Of a stretch of DNA of 64,000 nt, positions 55,170 to 63,860 are shown one piece after another. Positions within the stretch are counted from its first letter, which is position 1; each line of letters begins with the position of its first letter. Origin of the DNA: Actinospineispora acaciae DSM 45401 (GTDB lineage Bacteria; Actinomycetota; Actinomycetes; Mycobacteriales; Pseudonocardiaceae); NCBI RefSeq assembly GCF_000620785.1, contig NZ_JIAI01000001.1, forward strand, positions 1,054,001-1,118,000, given 5' to 3'. The notes beneath the pieces were generated by a model that ran no database searches, was not told the origin of the DNA, and saw only the letters and a list, made by a program, of their open reading frames with translations. The translations under genes and the position numbers were made by a program.

Positions 55170-55634
55170 CTATTGTCGCTTACGCGGCTGCGGTTGACAG
55201 GATACGCACATTTCCTTGAAGCTCAACGCCTGGAAACCTATGTCCGGATTTTCAGTATGGCGCAGGACTGGTACCGACTGCCCGGTACAATTCGGACCCT
55301 CATACCAGTAGCCCTCGACAGTATCGGTTTTGTACGACCGCCATCCTCCGTCGTCGCCAATATCTTGCTGGCACCACCCCTCCGGCGCACCGCCGATGAA
55401 GTATAGTCCCCCTTCGTCGGGAAAATTGGCATGACGCCACACGCACATTGCGTTCGGGTAGTCGCCAGGGTTGCATACCAGTAGCGGCTTTGGAACGGGC
55501 TTGGCGCCAGGCTGAATCGATAGCGGCGCTCCGGTCAACGAGTATGGTTCCACCTTTTCTGTTGGGTGCATGGCGAGGCCTGTCAATGCAGCGGCGGTTA
55601 CGATGACCATAAATCGGGCGCGCAAAAGATTCAC
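55170..55634 (-). CDS. Secreted six-cysteine protein, copy 2 (I36/crystallin-like, tentative)
   Basis: 154 residues with a signal peptide (RFMVIVTAAALTGLAMHP). Six Cys match copy 1 in order (VCNPGD, AMCVWRHANFPDEGG, GWCQQD, PNCTGQ, EMCVSC), along with GGWRSYKTDTVEGYWYE against the GIRSYHNHTIEGYLYE block of copy 1 and the shared tail NPDIGFQALSFKEMCVSC. The two are diverged tandem duplicates. GTG at 55634 with AGGAGA eight bases upstream. Function unknown; a secreted inhibitor or cell-wall-active protein is possible. Confidence 0.72.
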   Translation of the reverse strand: MNLLRARFMVIVTAAALTGLAMHPTEKVEPYSLTGAPLSIQPGAKPVPKPLLVCNPGDYPNAMCVWRHANFPDEGGLYFIGGAPEGWCQQDIGDDGGWRSYKTDTVEGYWYEGPNCTGQSVPVLRHTENPDIGFQALSFKEMCVSCQPQPRKRQ

Positions 55635-56101
55635 TCCGTTGGTCTCCTAAGATCTCAACCAATGGGCTAAATGCCGCAAGGAGAATTCGAACGTGGAGCG
55701 TGCGATGCGGAGGCGGCTTCGAAATCTGGGGTGACGCAGAATTCTTTCTCTGGGGAGCTATCACGATATGATCTTCGGGGAGCTTACGTGTGTGCCCTTC
55801 TGTTGCTCTTCCGTCTTGCTTCTGGATGGACACTATGAGAGCGACGCCGCGCCCAGGATTGTTGGGCAGGTAGCCCAACGTTTGAGACCGAACATCTCTA
55901 TCCCCTTGCGTTTGTCAGCGGCGGGGCGCGGGTGTAGTAGTTGTCCGTCAATCAGTCAGCTCAACGCGGGACGCGCCGGGCGCTTGTGGAAGGTCTCGGC
56001 TCAGAGATCCGCGTCAACGTGCTCAAGTTGGGCCGCATGCTGGCGCCGAAGGTATAGCGGTCACGGCGTGTCGGCCTTTACCCCGCGCACGCCGGTCCCC
56101 G
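55635..56101. other. AT-richer intergenic stretch with no supported gene
   Basis: Between the secreted-protein gene and the PucR-type regulator. It is visibly richer in A and T than the flanks and probably includes the promoter for copy 2. Frames through it are short or lack protein-like composition. No repeat end, integrase or insertion-sequence remnant can be seen. Confidence 0.5.
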
Positions 56102-57247
56102 TCATCGCGCGGAGTGCCGGTAGCGGAGGGCGAGGGCGAGCTCGAAGCGGGCCTGCGGGTCGTCGAGCTGGTCGCCGAGGCGTTCGCGCAGGCGGGCCAG
56201 GCGGTAGTGCACGGTCTGCGGGTGCAGGTGCAGGTGCGCGGCGATCTGGCGCGGCTTGCCGGGGTGGTCGAGCCAGGCGGCGAGGGTGTCGTAGAGCATC
56301 CGTTCGCGCTCGGCCGAGGGGTCTCGCAGCGGGTCGAGGCGGCGGGCGGCGAGCTCCTCGGACGCCTCGGGGACGCCGTGCACGATGATCGTCGCCAGCT
56401 CGTCGGTCCACTTCAGCGCGCCGGTGCGGGTGAGCGTGCCGGTGGTGACGAGGTTGGCCAGCCGGCGGGCGCGCTCGAACGACCGGGACAGCTCGGTGAT
56501 CTTGACAGGGGGGCCGAGCACGGCGGGGCGGTCGCGCAGGAGGCGCTCCAGCGTCCCGGCGGGGCCGATTGCGATGACGGCGCCGTCGAAGGTGCCGACC
56601 AGCAGGTCCGGCTGGGGCGGCTCGTCGAGGTCGGTGTCGCCGTAGAGAACCGCCACGGCCGGCTCGTCGGCCGGGTCCCAGCCCAGCTCGGCCACGGCCT
56701 GCCTGGTGGCCCGGCCGCTAAGCAGGTCCTCGACCAGGGACTGCCGCTCCCGGGCCTGGCGGTGGTAGGTCGACTCCACCGCGCGGGCGTACCCCTCGAT
56801 GGTGTTCGAGGTCAGCTCGTCGACGTAGGCGAGCTGCGCGTCGGCCAGCAGCAGCGCGAACTCCCCGCCCAGCTCCAGCTCGCGGACGGCGCGGCGGATG
56901 TGCGTCCAGCCGACCCGGGCGCCGATGCGGTAGGCGGTGGTCAGCCGTTCGAGCGGCACGCCGGCGTAGGCGGCCGCGGCGCCGAACGCGCGGTGCGTCT
57001 CCGCGTCGGAGTCGCTGCCGCCGCGCCCCTGCAGCCGGTGCACCACGCGGCGGAAGGTGGCGTCGATGACCTGCCGGCGCACCGCAGCGTCGGCCCGCTC
57101 GACCAGCTCGGGGAACTCCGCGACCACCGCGGCGTCGGCCTCCTCGCGCATCGCGTCCCGCTCGGTGCGCAGCCGGTCCAGCAGCTTCTTCATACCGGTC
57201 GTATGAGCCAGGGCGGCAATTTCTTCGTCCAGGTCCGTGGAGCGCAC
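56102..57247 (-). CDS. PucR/CdaR-type transcriptional regulator
   Basis: 381 residues. N-terminal helical region, a central GGDEF-like domain (PAVAVLYGDTDLDEPP, VITE-type KITELSRSFERARR) and the C-terminal PucR helix-turn-helix (LYDTLAAWLDHPGKPRQIAA, HLHLHPQTVHYRLARLRERL). GTG start at 57247, 54 bases from the divergent salicylate synthase. Family members sense purines, sugar acids or amino acids, and often regulate the neighbouring gene. Confidence 0.9.
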   Translation of the reverse strand: MRSTDLDEEIAALAHTTGMKKLLDRLRTERDAMREEADAAVVAEFPELVERADAAVRRQVIDATFRRVVHRLQGRGGSDSDAETHRAFGAAAAYAGVPLERLTTAYRIGARVGWTHIRRAVRELELGGEFALLLADAQLAYVDELTSNTIEGYARAVESTYHRQARERQSLVEDLLSGRATRQAVAELGWDPADEPAVAVLYGDTDLDEPPQPDLLVGTFDGAVIAIGPAGTLERLLRDRPAVLGPPVKITELSRSFERARRLANLVTTGTLTRTGALKWTDELATIIVHGVPEASEELAARRLDPLRDPSAERERMLYDTLAAWLDHPGKPRQIAAHLHLHPQTVHYRLARLRERLGDQLDDPQARFELALALRYRHSAR

Positions 57248-57301
57248 CTGCTCATGCTAGTTAGCGTCAGAGAGGTAGGGAGCCGAGAGAGGTGGCGTCA
57301 G

Positions 57302-58624
57302 GTGGTTGGGGTCTACGTCGAGAACGTCGTGGAGTTCGAGAACGACCCGCTGGAGTCCGTCGCCCGCCTCGCCTCGCGGCTGGGCGCCGACGCGTACTTC
57401 CTCTACGAGAACTCCGGCACCTGGTCGTTCGCGAGCGGCGTGCTCGCGGAGCTGTGGCTCGACGGCGAGGGGATCCACCTGCGGTCACCGGAGTCGCGGC
57501 GCGACCTCGGGTGGGGCGCGGATCCGTTGGCGCGGGTGAGCTCGCTGCTCGACGAGCTGCCCTACCGGGGCTGGCGGGCGTACGGCTGGACGGCGTTCGA
57601 GCTGTCCTACGCCATCGGCGGCGACCTGAGCACAGTGGGGCCGGAGCGGCTGCTGCACCTGGTCATCCCTCGGACCGAGGTCCATCTCACCGTCGCCGGC
57701 GCGCGCATCCGCTCGGTGGACGGCGCCGAGGCGCGGCGGGTCGAACAGACGTTGCGGGACCGCACCCTGCCGCAACGGCTCGACACCAGGGTCGCCGTCG
57801 ATGTCCGCGCCCAGAACGGCGTCGACTACCAGGCGGCCGTGGCGCACGCGGTGGCCGACATCCAGAGCAAGGTGCTGGACAAGGTGGTGCTCTCCCGGTG
57901 CGTGCCGGTGCCGGCGGAGCTGGACTTCGTCGAGACCTACCTCGCCGGCCGGCGGGCGAACAACCCGGCCCGGTCGTTCCTGATGTCGCTGGGCGGGCTG
58001 GACGCGCTGGGCTACAGCCCGGAGATCATCGTCAAGGTGGACGAGGCGGGCATGGTCACCAGCCAGCCCCTGGCCGGCACCCGCGCGCTGAGCGCCGACG
58101 CGGCCGAGAACGCCCGCCTGCGCGCCGAGCTGCTCGCCGACCCCAAGGAGGTGTTCGAGCACGCCATCTCGGTCAAGACCGTCTACGACGAGCTGGCGCT
58201 GGTGTGCGAGCCGGACTCGCTCTCGGTCGGCGAGTTCATGCACGTCCAGGAGCGCGGCACCGTGCAGCACCTGGCCTCGCTGGTCACCGGGCGGCTCGCG
58301 GAAGGGCGGCGGGCGTGGGACGCGTTCGCCGCGGTCTTCCCCACCGCCACGGTCTCCGGCGTGCCGAAGGCCGCGGCCAACGCGTACATCCGCAAGCACG
58401 AGTCCGAGCGGCGCGGGCTCTACGGCGCCGCCGTGTTCATGACCGACCAGGAGGGCACGCTGGACGCCGCCCTGGTGCTGCGCGCGGTCTACCGGCAGGA
58501 CGGGCGCACCTGGCTGCGCGCCGGCGGCGGCGTCGTCGCCGGGTCGAAGCCGGCGCGGGAGTTCGAGGAGACCTGCGAGAAGCTGGACAGCGTCGCCGGG
58601 TTCCTGGTGCCGCGCACGGCCTAA
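57302..58624 (+). CDS. mbtI: Salicylate synthase (MbtI/Irp9-type chorismate-utilising enzyme)
   Basis: 440-residue magnesium enzyme converting chorismate through isochorismate to salicylate and pyruvate, the first step of salicylate-capped siderophores. Key residues match MycobacteriaI MbtI with a constant offset of 11: Lys194 (K205), Glu241 (E252), Glu286 (E297), Glu420 (E431) and Glu423 (E434), in DKVVLSR, GYSPEI, EHAISV and EFEETCEKL; PLAGTRAL is also kept. GTG 57302 with GAGAGAGG upstream preferred; an in-frame ATG at 57254 lies almost on the divergent PucR start. No siderophore synthetase genes are near. Ends overlap the convergent amidohydrolase by four bases. Confidence 0.92.
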   Translation: MVGVYVENVVEFENDPLESVARLASRLGADAYFLYENSGTWSFASGVLAELWLDGEGIHLRSPESRRDLGWGADPLARVSSLLDELPYRGWRAYGWTAFELSYAIGGDLSTVGPERLLHLVIPRTEVHLTVAGARIRSVDGAEARRVEQTLRDRTLPQRLDTRVAVDVRAQNGVDYQAAVAHAVADIQSKVLDKVVLSRCVPVPAELDFVETYLAGRRANNPARSFLMSLGGLDALGYSPEIIVKVDEAGMVTSQPLAGTRALSADAAENARLRAELLADPKEVFEHAISVKTVYDELALVCEPDSLSVGEFMHVQERGTVQHLASLVTGRLAEGRRAWDAFAAVFPTATVSGVPKAAANAYIRKHESERRGLYGAAVFMTDQEGTLDAALVLRAVYRQDGRTWLRAGGGVVAGSKPAREFEETCEKLDSVAGFLVPRTA

Positions 58625-60348
58625 AGCTGGCCGTACTCCCCCACCCGGCGGCCGCCCAGCCAGGTCTGCAGCACCCCGGTCTGCCAGAGCGCGCGGCCGT
58701 TCTGCAAAGCGAACGGGTCCTGGTCCACCAGGATGAAGTCGGCGTGCTTGCCCGGTTCCAGCGAGCCGAGCACCTGTTCCTGGTGCCCGGCGTAGGCGCC
58801 GCCGAGGGTGAACGCGCGCAGCGCCTCGACCGGGTTCATCGCCTGCGCCGGATACCACCCGCCGACCGGCTTGCCCTCCCGGTCGGTGCGGGTGACCGCC
58901 GCGTGCAGCCCGTCGAACGGGTTCTCCGGCGACACCGGGAAGTCGGAGCCGGCCGCGATCACGGTGCCCTGGCTCAGCATGGTGCGCCAGGCGTACGCGC
59001 CGGCCATCCGCGCCGGGCCGACCCGGCTCTCGGCCATGTTCATGTCCTCGGTGGCGTGCACCGGCTGCATGGACGCGATCAGCCCGAGCTGGCGGAACCG
59101 GGGGATGTCCGAGGTGGCGACCACCTGCGCGTGCTCGATCCGGTGCCGCAGCGCACCCGGCCCGCGCAGGGCCTTCTCGTACGCGTCGAGGACCAGCCGG
59201 TTGCCCGCGTCGCCGATGGCGTGCACCGCGCACTGGTAGCCGGCGTCGACGATCCGCTGGACCCGGCCGTTGAGCTCCTCGGCCGCCATCTGCGGCAGCC
59301 CCTTGCCGCCGCCCGCGTCGCTGTACGGCTCGATCAGCGCCGCGCCCCGGCTGCCCAGCGCCCCGTCGATGTACATCTTCACGGTGCGGATCCGCAGCAT
59401 GTCGTCGTGCAGCGAGTCCGCCCGCACCGCGCCGCCGACCTCGGTGAACGCCTTCCAGGACAGGAACACGTTGTACCGGGCGGTCAGCGCGCCCGCAGCG
59501 GCCTGCTCCTTGAGCACGAGCAGTTCGGCGGCCTCCGTCCCGGCGTCGCTGACCGAGGTGATGCCGACCTTGTTCAGCCGCTGCTGGGCGGCCAGCAGCC
59601 GCTCCCGGTGCGCGCGCTCGTCCAGCGCCGGCAGCTTGCCCTCGACCAGCGACTTCGCCGCGTCGATGAATGCGCCGGTGGGCTGGCCGTCCGGGCCGCG
59701 CACGATCGATCCGCCGGGCGGGTCGGCCATGTCCGCGCGTACGCCGGCGGCCCGCAGCCCGGCGGTGTTGGTGACCGCCGCGTGGCCGTCCACCCGCACC
59801 AGCCAGGCCGGGCGGTCGCTCACCACGCGGTCCAGGTCGGCGGCGGTGGGCAGCCGGCCGAGGCCCCAGATCACCTCGTTCCAGCCCCGGCCCTGGATCC
59901 ATTGCTGGTCCGGGTGCTCCCCGGCGTAGCGCTTCAGCGCGGCCATGGCCTCGTCGAGGCTGCGGGTGCCGGTCAGGTCGAGCTGGGTGGTCTTGGCGCC
60001 GAGGTTCCAGACGTGGCCGTGCGCGTCGTGCAGCCCGGGCAGGCAGACCCGGCCCCTGCCGTCGACCTTGCGGGCGCCGCCCGCGTTGGCCGGGTCCAGC
60101 GCCGAGACCCGCCCGCCGGCGTCGACCAGCAGGCTGGTGAACCTGCGCAGCCCGTCGCCGGCGAGGGTGTAGCCGCGCACGTTGTCCACCAGGACCGGCT
60201 CGCCGCCCGCCGAGGGAGCCGGCGCCGGGGGCTGGGGCCCGGCGCAGGCCGCCAGCGTGCCGGCCGCCGACGCCCACCCAAGCAGCTTCAGGAACTGCGC
60301 CCGGGTCAGCCGGGTGCGTTCCGCCGTCGAGCCACACTGCTCACACAT
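58621..60348 (-). CDS. Exported amidohydrolase-3 family lipoprotein
   Basis: 575 residues. The N-terminus (RTRLTRAQFLKLLGWASAAG then a lipobox LAAC) marks an exported lipoprotein, with a short Cys-containing lead (MCEQCGS). Metal motifs: GLHDAHGHVWN near residue 105, KMYIDGALGSRGAAL near 320, CAVHAIGDAGNRLVLDAY (His), HRIEHAQVVA (His) and AAGSDFPVSPENP (Asp). Relative of YtcJ-like hydrolases. Substrate unknown; its surface location implies an external amide or ester. Confidence 0.88.
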   Translation of the reverse strand: MCEQCGSTAERTRLTRAQFLKLLGWASAAGTLAACAGPQPPAPAPSAGGEPVLVDNVRGYTLAGDGLRRFTSLLVDAGGRVSALDPANAGGARKVDGRGRVCLPGLHDAHGHVWNLGAKTTQLDLTGTRSLDEAMAALKRYAGEHPDQQWIQGRGWNEVIWGLGRLPTAADLDRVVSDRPAWLVRVDGHAAVTNTAGLRAAGVRADMADPPGGSIVRGPDGQPTGAFIDAAKSLVEGKLPALDERAHRERLLAAQQRLNKVGITSVSDAGTEAAELLVLKEQAAAGALTARYNVFLSWKAFTEVGGAVRADSLHDDMLRIRTVKMYIDGALGSRGAALIEPYSDAGGGKGLPQMAAEELNGRVQRIVDAGYQCAVHAIGDAGNRLVLDAYEKALRGPGALRHRIEHAQVVATSDIPRFRQLGLIASMQPVHATEDMNMAESRVGPARMAGAYAWRTMLSQGTVIAAGSDFPVSPENPFDGLHAAVTRTDREGKPVGGWYPAQAMNPVEALRAFTLGGAYAGHQEQVLGSLEPGKHADFILVDQDPFALQNGRALWQTGVLQTWLGGRRVGEYGQL

Positions 60349-60426
60349 CGCGCCCTCCTTGGCACCGACCGTGACGAACTTATTGCGCGTCGAAGACGAT
60401 CGTCAACGGTCCGTTTCAGGCGGCGG

Positions 60427-61182
60427 CTAGCGGATCCCCACCACGATGCGGTCGTCGCCGCACTGCCAGACCGGCCCGGCCTCGGCGAACCCAGCTTCGC
60501 GCAGGTAGTCGACGTAGTCGCGCGCGGTCGGCCGGTCCTCCACGACGTGCGAGAAGCCGCCGTTGCGGACGCCGACCAGGTCGGCCAGCTCGGGCGCGTC
60601 CTGCACCGCGGACCACCAGGCCGCCCAGTCCTCGTCGCGGCTCACGCCGGCACGGGCCGCGCGCCGTGTGGTCAGCGCCCGGTTCAGCGCGTCGAGCCGT
60701 TCACCGCCCGGGCCCTCGTAGAGATGATCGCCGTTGACGAACACCCCGCCCGGGGCGATGACCGAGCCGCAGGTGGCCAGCACGGCGCGCAGCGGCGCGC
60801 GGTTCATCCAGTGCAGCGCCGTGGTGCTGACGAAGGCGTCGGGCGCCCGGTCCAGCCCGAGCCGGTCGTACCAGCCGTCCTCGCGCAGGTCCGCGTACAC
60901 CGTGCGGAGCCGCTCGCCGCCGTAGGCGCGCTCGGCCAGGCCCAGCAGCAACGGATCGGCGTCCACGCCGACCACGCTGGCACCGGGCAGCCGGTCGAGC
61001 AGGCGCCGGGACAGCGAGCCCGGCCCGACACCCAGGTCGACGATCAGCGGGTCGGTCCGTTCGAGCAGCTCCTCGAGGACGTCGGCGATCACCGCGAACC
61101 GCTCCTCGCGGTCGGGCATGTAGTACTCCTGCTGGCGGTCCCAGCGGTCGAGCCAGTACAGCGCGCGTTCCGTGGTGAGCAA
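60427..61182 (-). CDS. SAM-dependent class I methyltransferase
   Basis: 251 residues. SAM-binding motif I is LIVDLGVGPGSLSRRLLDRL near residue 46, motif II acidic residue in VVGVDADPLLL, and FVSTTALHWMNRAPL as motif IV. Resembles Tam/ubiquinone-type small-molecule methyltransferases. The start is a TTG at 61182 with GAGG five bases before; the nearby ATG at 61193 is out of frame. Acceptor unknown; it lies alone between divergent and tandem neighbours. Confidence 0.87.
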   Translation of the reverse strand: MLTTERALYWLDRWDRQQEYYMPDREERFAVIADVLEELLERTDPLIVDLGVGPGSLSRRLLDRLPGASVVGVDADPLLLGLAERAYGGERLRTVYADLREDGWYDRLGLDRAPDAFVSTTALHWMNRAPLRAVLATCGSVIAPGGVFVNGDHLYEGPGGERLDALNRALTTRRAARAGVSRDEDWAAWWSAVQDAPELADLVGVRNGGFSHVVEDRPTARDYVDYLREAGFAEAGPVWQCGDDRIVVGIR

Positions 61183-61350
61183 CTCGTCCTCATTTCGGTC
61201 GGCCGGCGAAGCGCACAGTCACTGTAAGGTCCGTCGGCCCACTTCGCCCATGACTGGCGCAGTAGCTGTGATGTCGCTCGGGCGGGGCATGCGGCGGATC
61301 GGGGGCATGGATCAGGTTTCGAGCCCGCCAGGGCCGGTGACCCAGACTGT

Positions 61351-62571
61351 ATGAGCGAAACCCGAGGTCGCGAATCCATCCGCACGATGCCGGTGCCGTC
61401 GGAGCCCGATCAGCTACGGGTGGCCATGGTGTCCTTCTCGGGCAGCGCGTCGTCCGAGGCGACCACGCCGGTCGCACCGCTGGCCGAGGCCCTCGCCGAG
61501 CAGGGGCACCGGGTGGTGCTCTACCACCGTCGGCTGGCGGTCGACACCCCCGTCCCGGATGGCGTGGAGTCGGCGCCGCTGGCCGCCGGCCCGCCGACCG
61601 AGCTCACCGAGCCGGAGGCGATCCCGCACGTGGCCGAGTTCGCCACCGAGCTGGACCGGGCGTTGCGCCGGGACGAGCCCGACGTGGTGCACAGCCACTG
61701 CTGGTTGGCCGGCCTGGCCACCCACCTGGCCACCCGCGGCGACACGTTCCCGGTCGCGCACACCTTCCACCAGCTCCAACTGCTGCGGGACCGCCATGAC
61801 CCGCGCGGCCAGCACACGCCGTCGGACCGTACCCAGGCCGAGTGGGCGGTGGCCCATCACACCGACCGCGTGATCGCCTCCACCGGCGCGGAACAGGACT
61901 GCCTGGTCCAGAGCGGGGTGCCCCGGGAACGGGTCACGGTGGTGCCCGAAGGCGTGGACTCCGAGTCGCTGAGCCCGGACGGGCCCGTCGACCGGCGCCG
62001 GGCGAAGTTCCGCCTGGTGCTGCTGGGGCCGTGGCACCGGGCCGACGTGGCGATCCGGGCGCTCGCCGGGCTGCCCGACACCGAGCTGACGGTGGCCTGC
62101 GGCGACGGTCAGGGGCAGGAGACCGCCCGCGACCGGCTGCTCCGCCGCGCCGAGATGCTCCGCCTCGGCGACCGGGTGAGCATGGCGGAGGCCGCGAGCC
62201 CGGACCGGCGGTCGGCGCTGATCCGCTCGGCGGACGTGGTGTTGATGCTCGGCCCCTCCCCCGAGCTGGACGCGCTCTCGCTGGAGGCGATGGCCTGCGG
62301 CGTCCCGGTGGTCGCCGGGCAGGACGTCGCCACCGAGGCGGTCGTCGACGGCGTCACCGGGCTGCACCTGCCGGCCCGCGACGACCCGAGGGCACTGGCC
62401 AGGTCGCTGCGCGAGCTGCTCTCCCACGAGTCGCTGCGGATGGGCATGGGCTGGGCCGGGCGCGACCGGGCGGTCAACCGCTACAGCTGGTCGCGGGTGG
62501 CCACCGAGACCGCCCGCGTCTACCGAGGGCTGGTGGACGCCCGCGCCGAGGCGCTCAGCTCCGTGGGCTAG
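61351..62571 (+). CDS. GT4-family glycosyltransferase
   Basis: 406-residue GT-B glycosyltransferase. N-terminal acceptor domain (RVAMVSFSGSASSEATTPVA, PDVVHSHCWLAGLATHLATR) and donor domain with VTVVPEGVD and the EX7E motif in PELDALSLEAMACGVPVVAG. Similar to mycothiol-pathway MshA and to sucrose-phosphate-synthase-like enzymes in this group. ATG at 61351; an internal ATG at 61387 is possible. Its end overlaps the MFS gene by 17 bases. Acceptor unknown. Confidence 0.9.
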   Translation: MSETRGRESIRTMPVPSEPDQLRVAMVSFSGSASSEATTPVAPLAEALAEQGHRVVLYHRRLAVDTPVPDGVESAPLAAGPPTELTEPEAIPHVAEFATELDRALRRDEPDVVHSHCWLAGLATHLATRGDTFPVAHTFHQLQLLRDRHDPRGQHTPSDRTQAEWAVAHHTDRVIASTGAEQDCLVQSGVPRERVTVVPEGVDSESLSPDGPVDRRRAKFRLVLLGPWHRADVAIRALAGLPDTELTVACGDGQGQETARDRLLRRAEMLRLGDRVSMAEAASPDRRSALIRSADVVLMLGPSPELDALSLEAMACGVPVVAGQDVATEAVVDGVTGLHLPARDDPRALARSLRELLSHESLRMGMGWAGRDRAVNRYSWSRVATETARVYRGLVDARAEALSSVG

Positions 62572-63712
62572 CAACCGGGCGGCGGTCGACGGCGACCGCG
62601 AGGAGCGTGGCCGCCAGGCCGAGCACCGCCACCGCCGCGCTGACGAAGGTGACCGACTCGTAGCCGAGGCCGGCGTCGATGCCCAGCCCACCGAGCCACC
62701 CGCCCAGCGCGACGCCGATGTTGAAGGCGGAGATGTTGGTGGCCGAGGCCAGGGTCGGCGCCCCCTCGGCGGTGCGCACCGCGCGCAGTTGGCTGCCGGG
62801 CACCAGCGCGTAGCCCGCGGCGCCGAACAGGAACATCAAGGTGGCCGCCGCGACCTGGTTGCGCGCGGTCAGCCCGAGCGCGAGCAACACCACGGCGAAG
62901 ATCGCGAACAGCACGCCGAGCGCCGGCATCAGGGCACGGTCGGCCGCCCGGCCGCCGACCAGGTTGCCGACGAACAGCCCGGCCCCGAGCACCACCAACA
63001 ACACCGCGACCGCGGCCGGGGAGAACCCGGACACCTCCCGCAGCAGCGGTTCCACGAAGGTGTAGGTCGCCGAGATGGCCCCGAACACGCAGGCGGTCAA
63101 AGCCAGGGTGACCAGGACGGCCGGCCGGCGCAGGACGGCCAGCTCCGTGCGCAGCCCGGCCCGGCGGGTGGCGGCGACCCCGGGCACCAGCACCGCGACG
63201 GCGGCCAGCCCGGCCAGCCCGAGCACCGTGATGACGCCGAACGTGGTGCGCCAGCTCAGCAGCTGGCCGGCGAAGGTGCCCAGGGGCACGCCCAGGGTGG
63301 TGCCGGCCGTCGCCCCGGCGAACATCAGCGAGATGGCCTTGGCCTGCCGATGCTCCGGGACCAGGTCGGCGGCGACGACGGATCCGACGCCGTAGAAGCC
63401 GCCCACCGCGAGCCCGCACAGCACCCGGCCGATCATGAGCGGCCAGTACCCGGGGGCGGTCGCCGCGAGGACGCTGCCGGCCACGAACAGCGCCATCGCC
63501 GCGAGCAGGACGCTCTTGCGCCGAACCCGCGAGCCGAGCGCCGCCAGCAGCGGGGCGCCCACGATGATGCCGGCCGCGAAGCCGGACACCAGCAGCCCGG
63601 CGACCGGGATGGACACCCCGACGTCGGCCGCTATCCCGGACAGCAGCCCGTTGATCACAAACTCGCTGGTACCGATGGCGAACGCGCAGACGGCCAACGC
63701 GAACAGCGCCAT
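62555..63712 (-). CDS. MFS efflux transporter (DHA1, chloramphenicol/arabinose-efflux type)
   Basis: 385-residue transporter with about 12 helices. Features of the 12-helix drug:H+ antiporter group are FAIGTSEFVINGLLSGIAAD in helix 1, GRVLCGLAVGGFYGVGSVVA near 95, GATAGTTLGVPLGTFAGQ (motif C region) near 135, and a central charged loop. ATG at 63712. It is divergent from a LysR gene, the usual arrangement for an inducible efflux pump. Cargo unknown. Confidence 0.92.
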   Translation of the reverse strand: MALFALAVCAFAIGTSEFVINGLLSGIAADVGVSIPVAGLLVSGFAAGIIVGAPLLAALGSRVRRKSVLLAAMALFVAGSVLAATAPGYWPLMIGRVLCGLAVGGFYGVGSVVAADLVPEHRQAKAISLMFAGATAGTTLGVPLGTFAGQLLSWRTTFGVITVLGLAGLAAVAVLVPGVAATRRAGLRTELAVLRRPAVLVTLALTACVFGAISATYTFVEPLLREVSGFSPAAVAVLLVVLGAGLFVGNLVGGRAADRALMPALGVLFAIFAVVLLALGLTARNQVAAATLMFLFGAAGYALVPGSQLRAVRTAEGAPTLASATNISAFNIGVALGGWLGGLGIDAGLGYESVTFVSAAVAVLGLAATLLAVAVDRRPVASPRS

Positions 63713-63860
63713 GACCCTCCTCCCTGACGAACCGGTCGAACGTGCCGAACCCGATGAACCGAGCCGGCATGATCCACGTTCGGTCCGGGCGGGCGCGGGA
63801 ACAACGACGAGGGCCGAATCCTTGGATCAGTCGGGCTTATCGATGCACGTGGGAGGGGTC
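63713..63860. promoter_or_regulatory. Divergent control region of the MFS and LysR genes
   Basis: 148-base gap between divergent starts, so it must contain both promoters and the LysR sites. I see no clear T-N11-A palindrome that I would single out. Confidence 0.35.

Noticed and set aside
57292..61227. 1311-codon open frame on the plus strand
   Set aside because: Arg/Gly/Ala-rich shadow of the salicylate synthase, amidohydrolase lipoprotein and methyltransferase genes; no family motifs.
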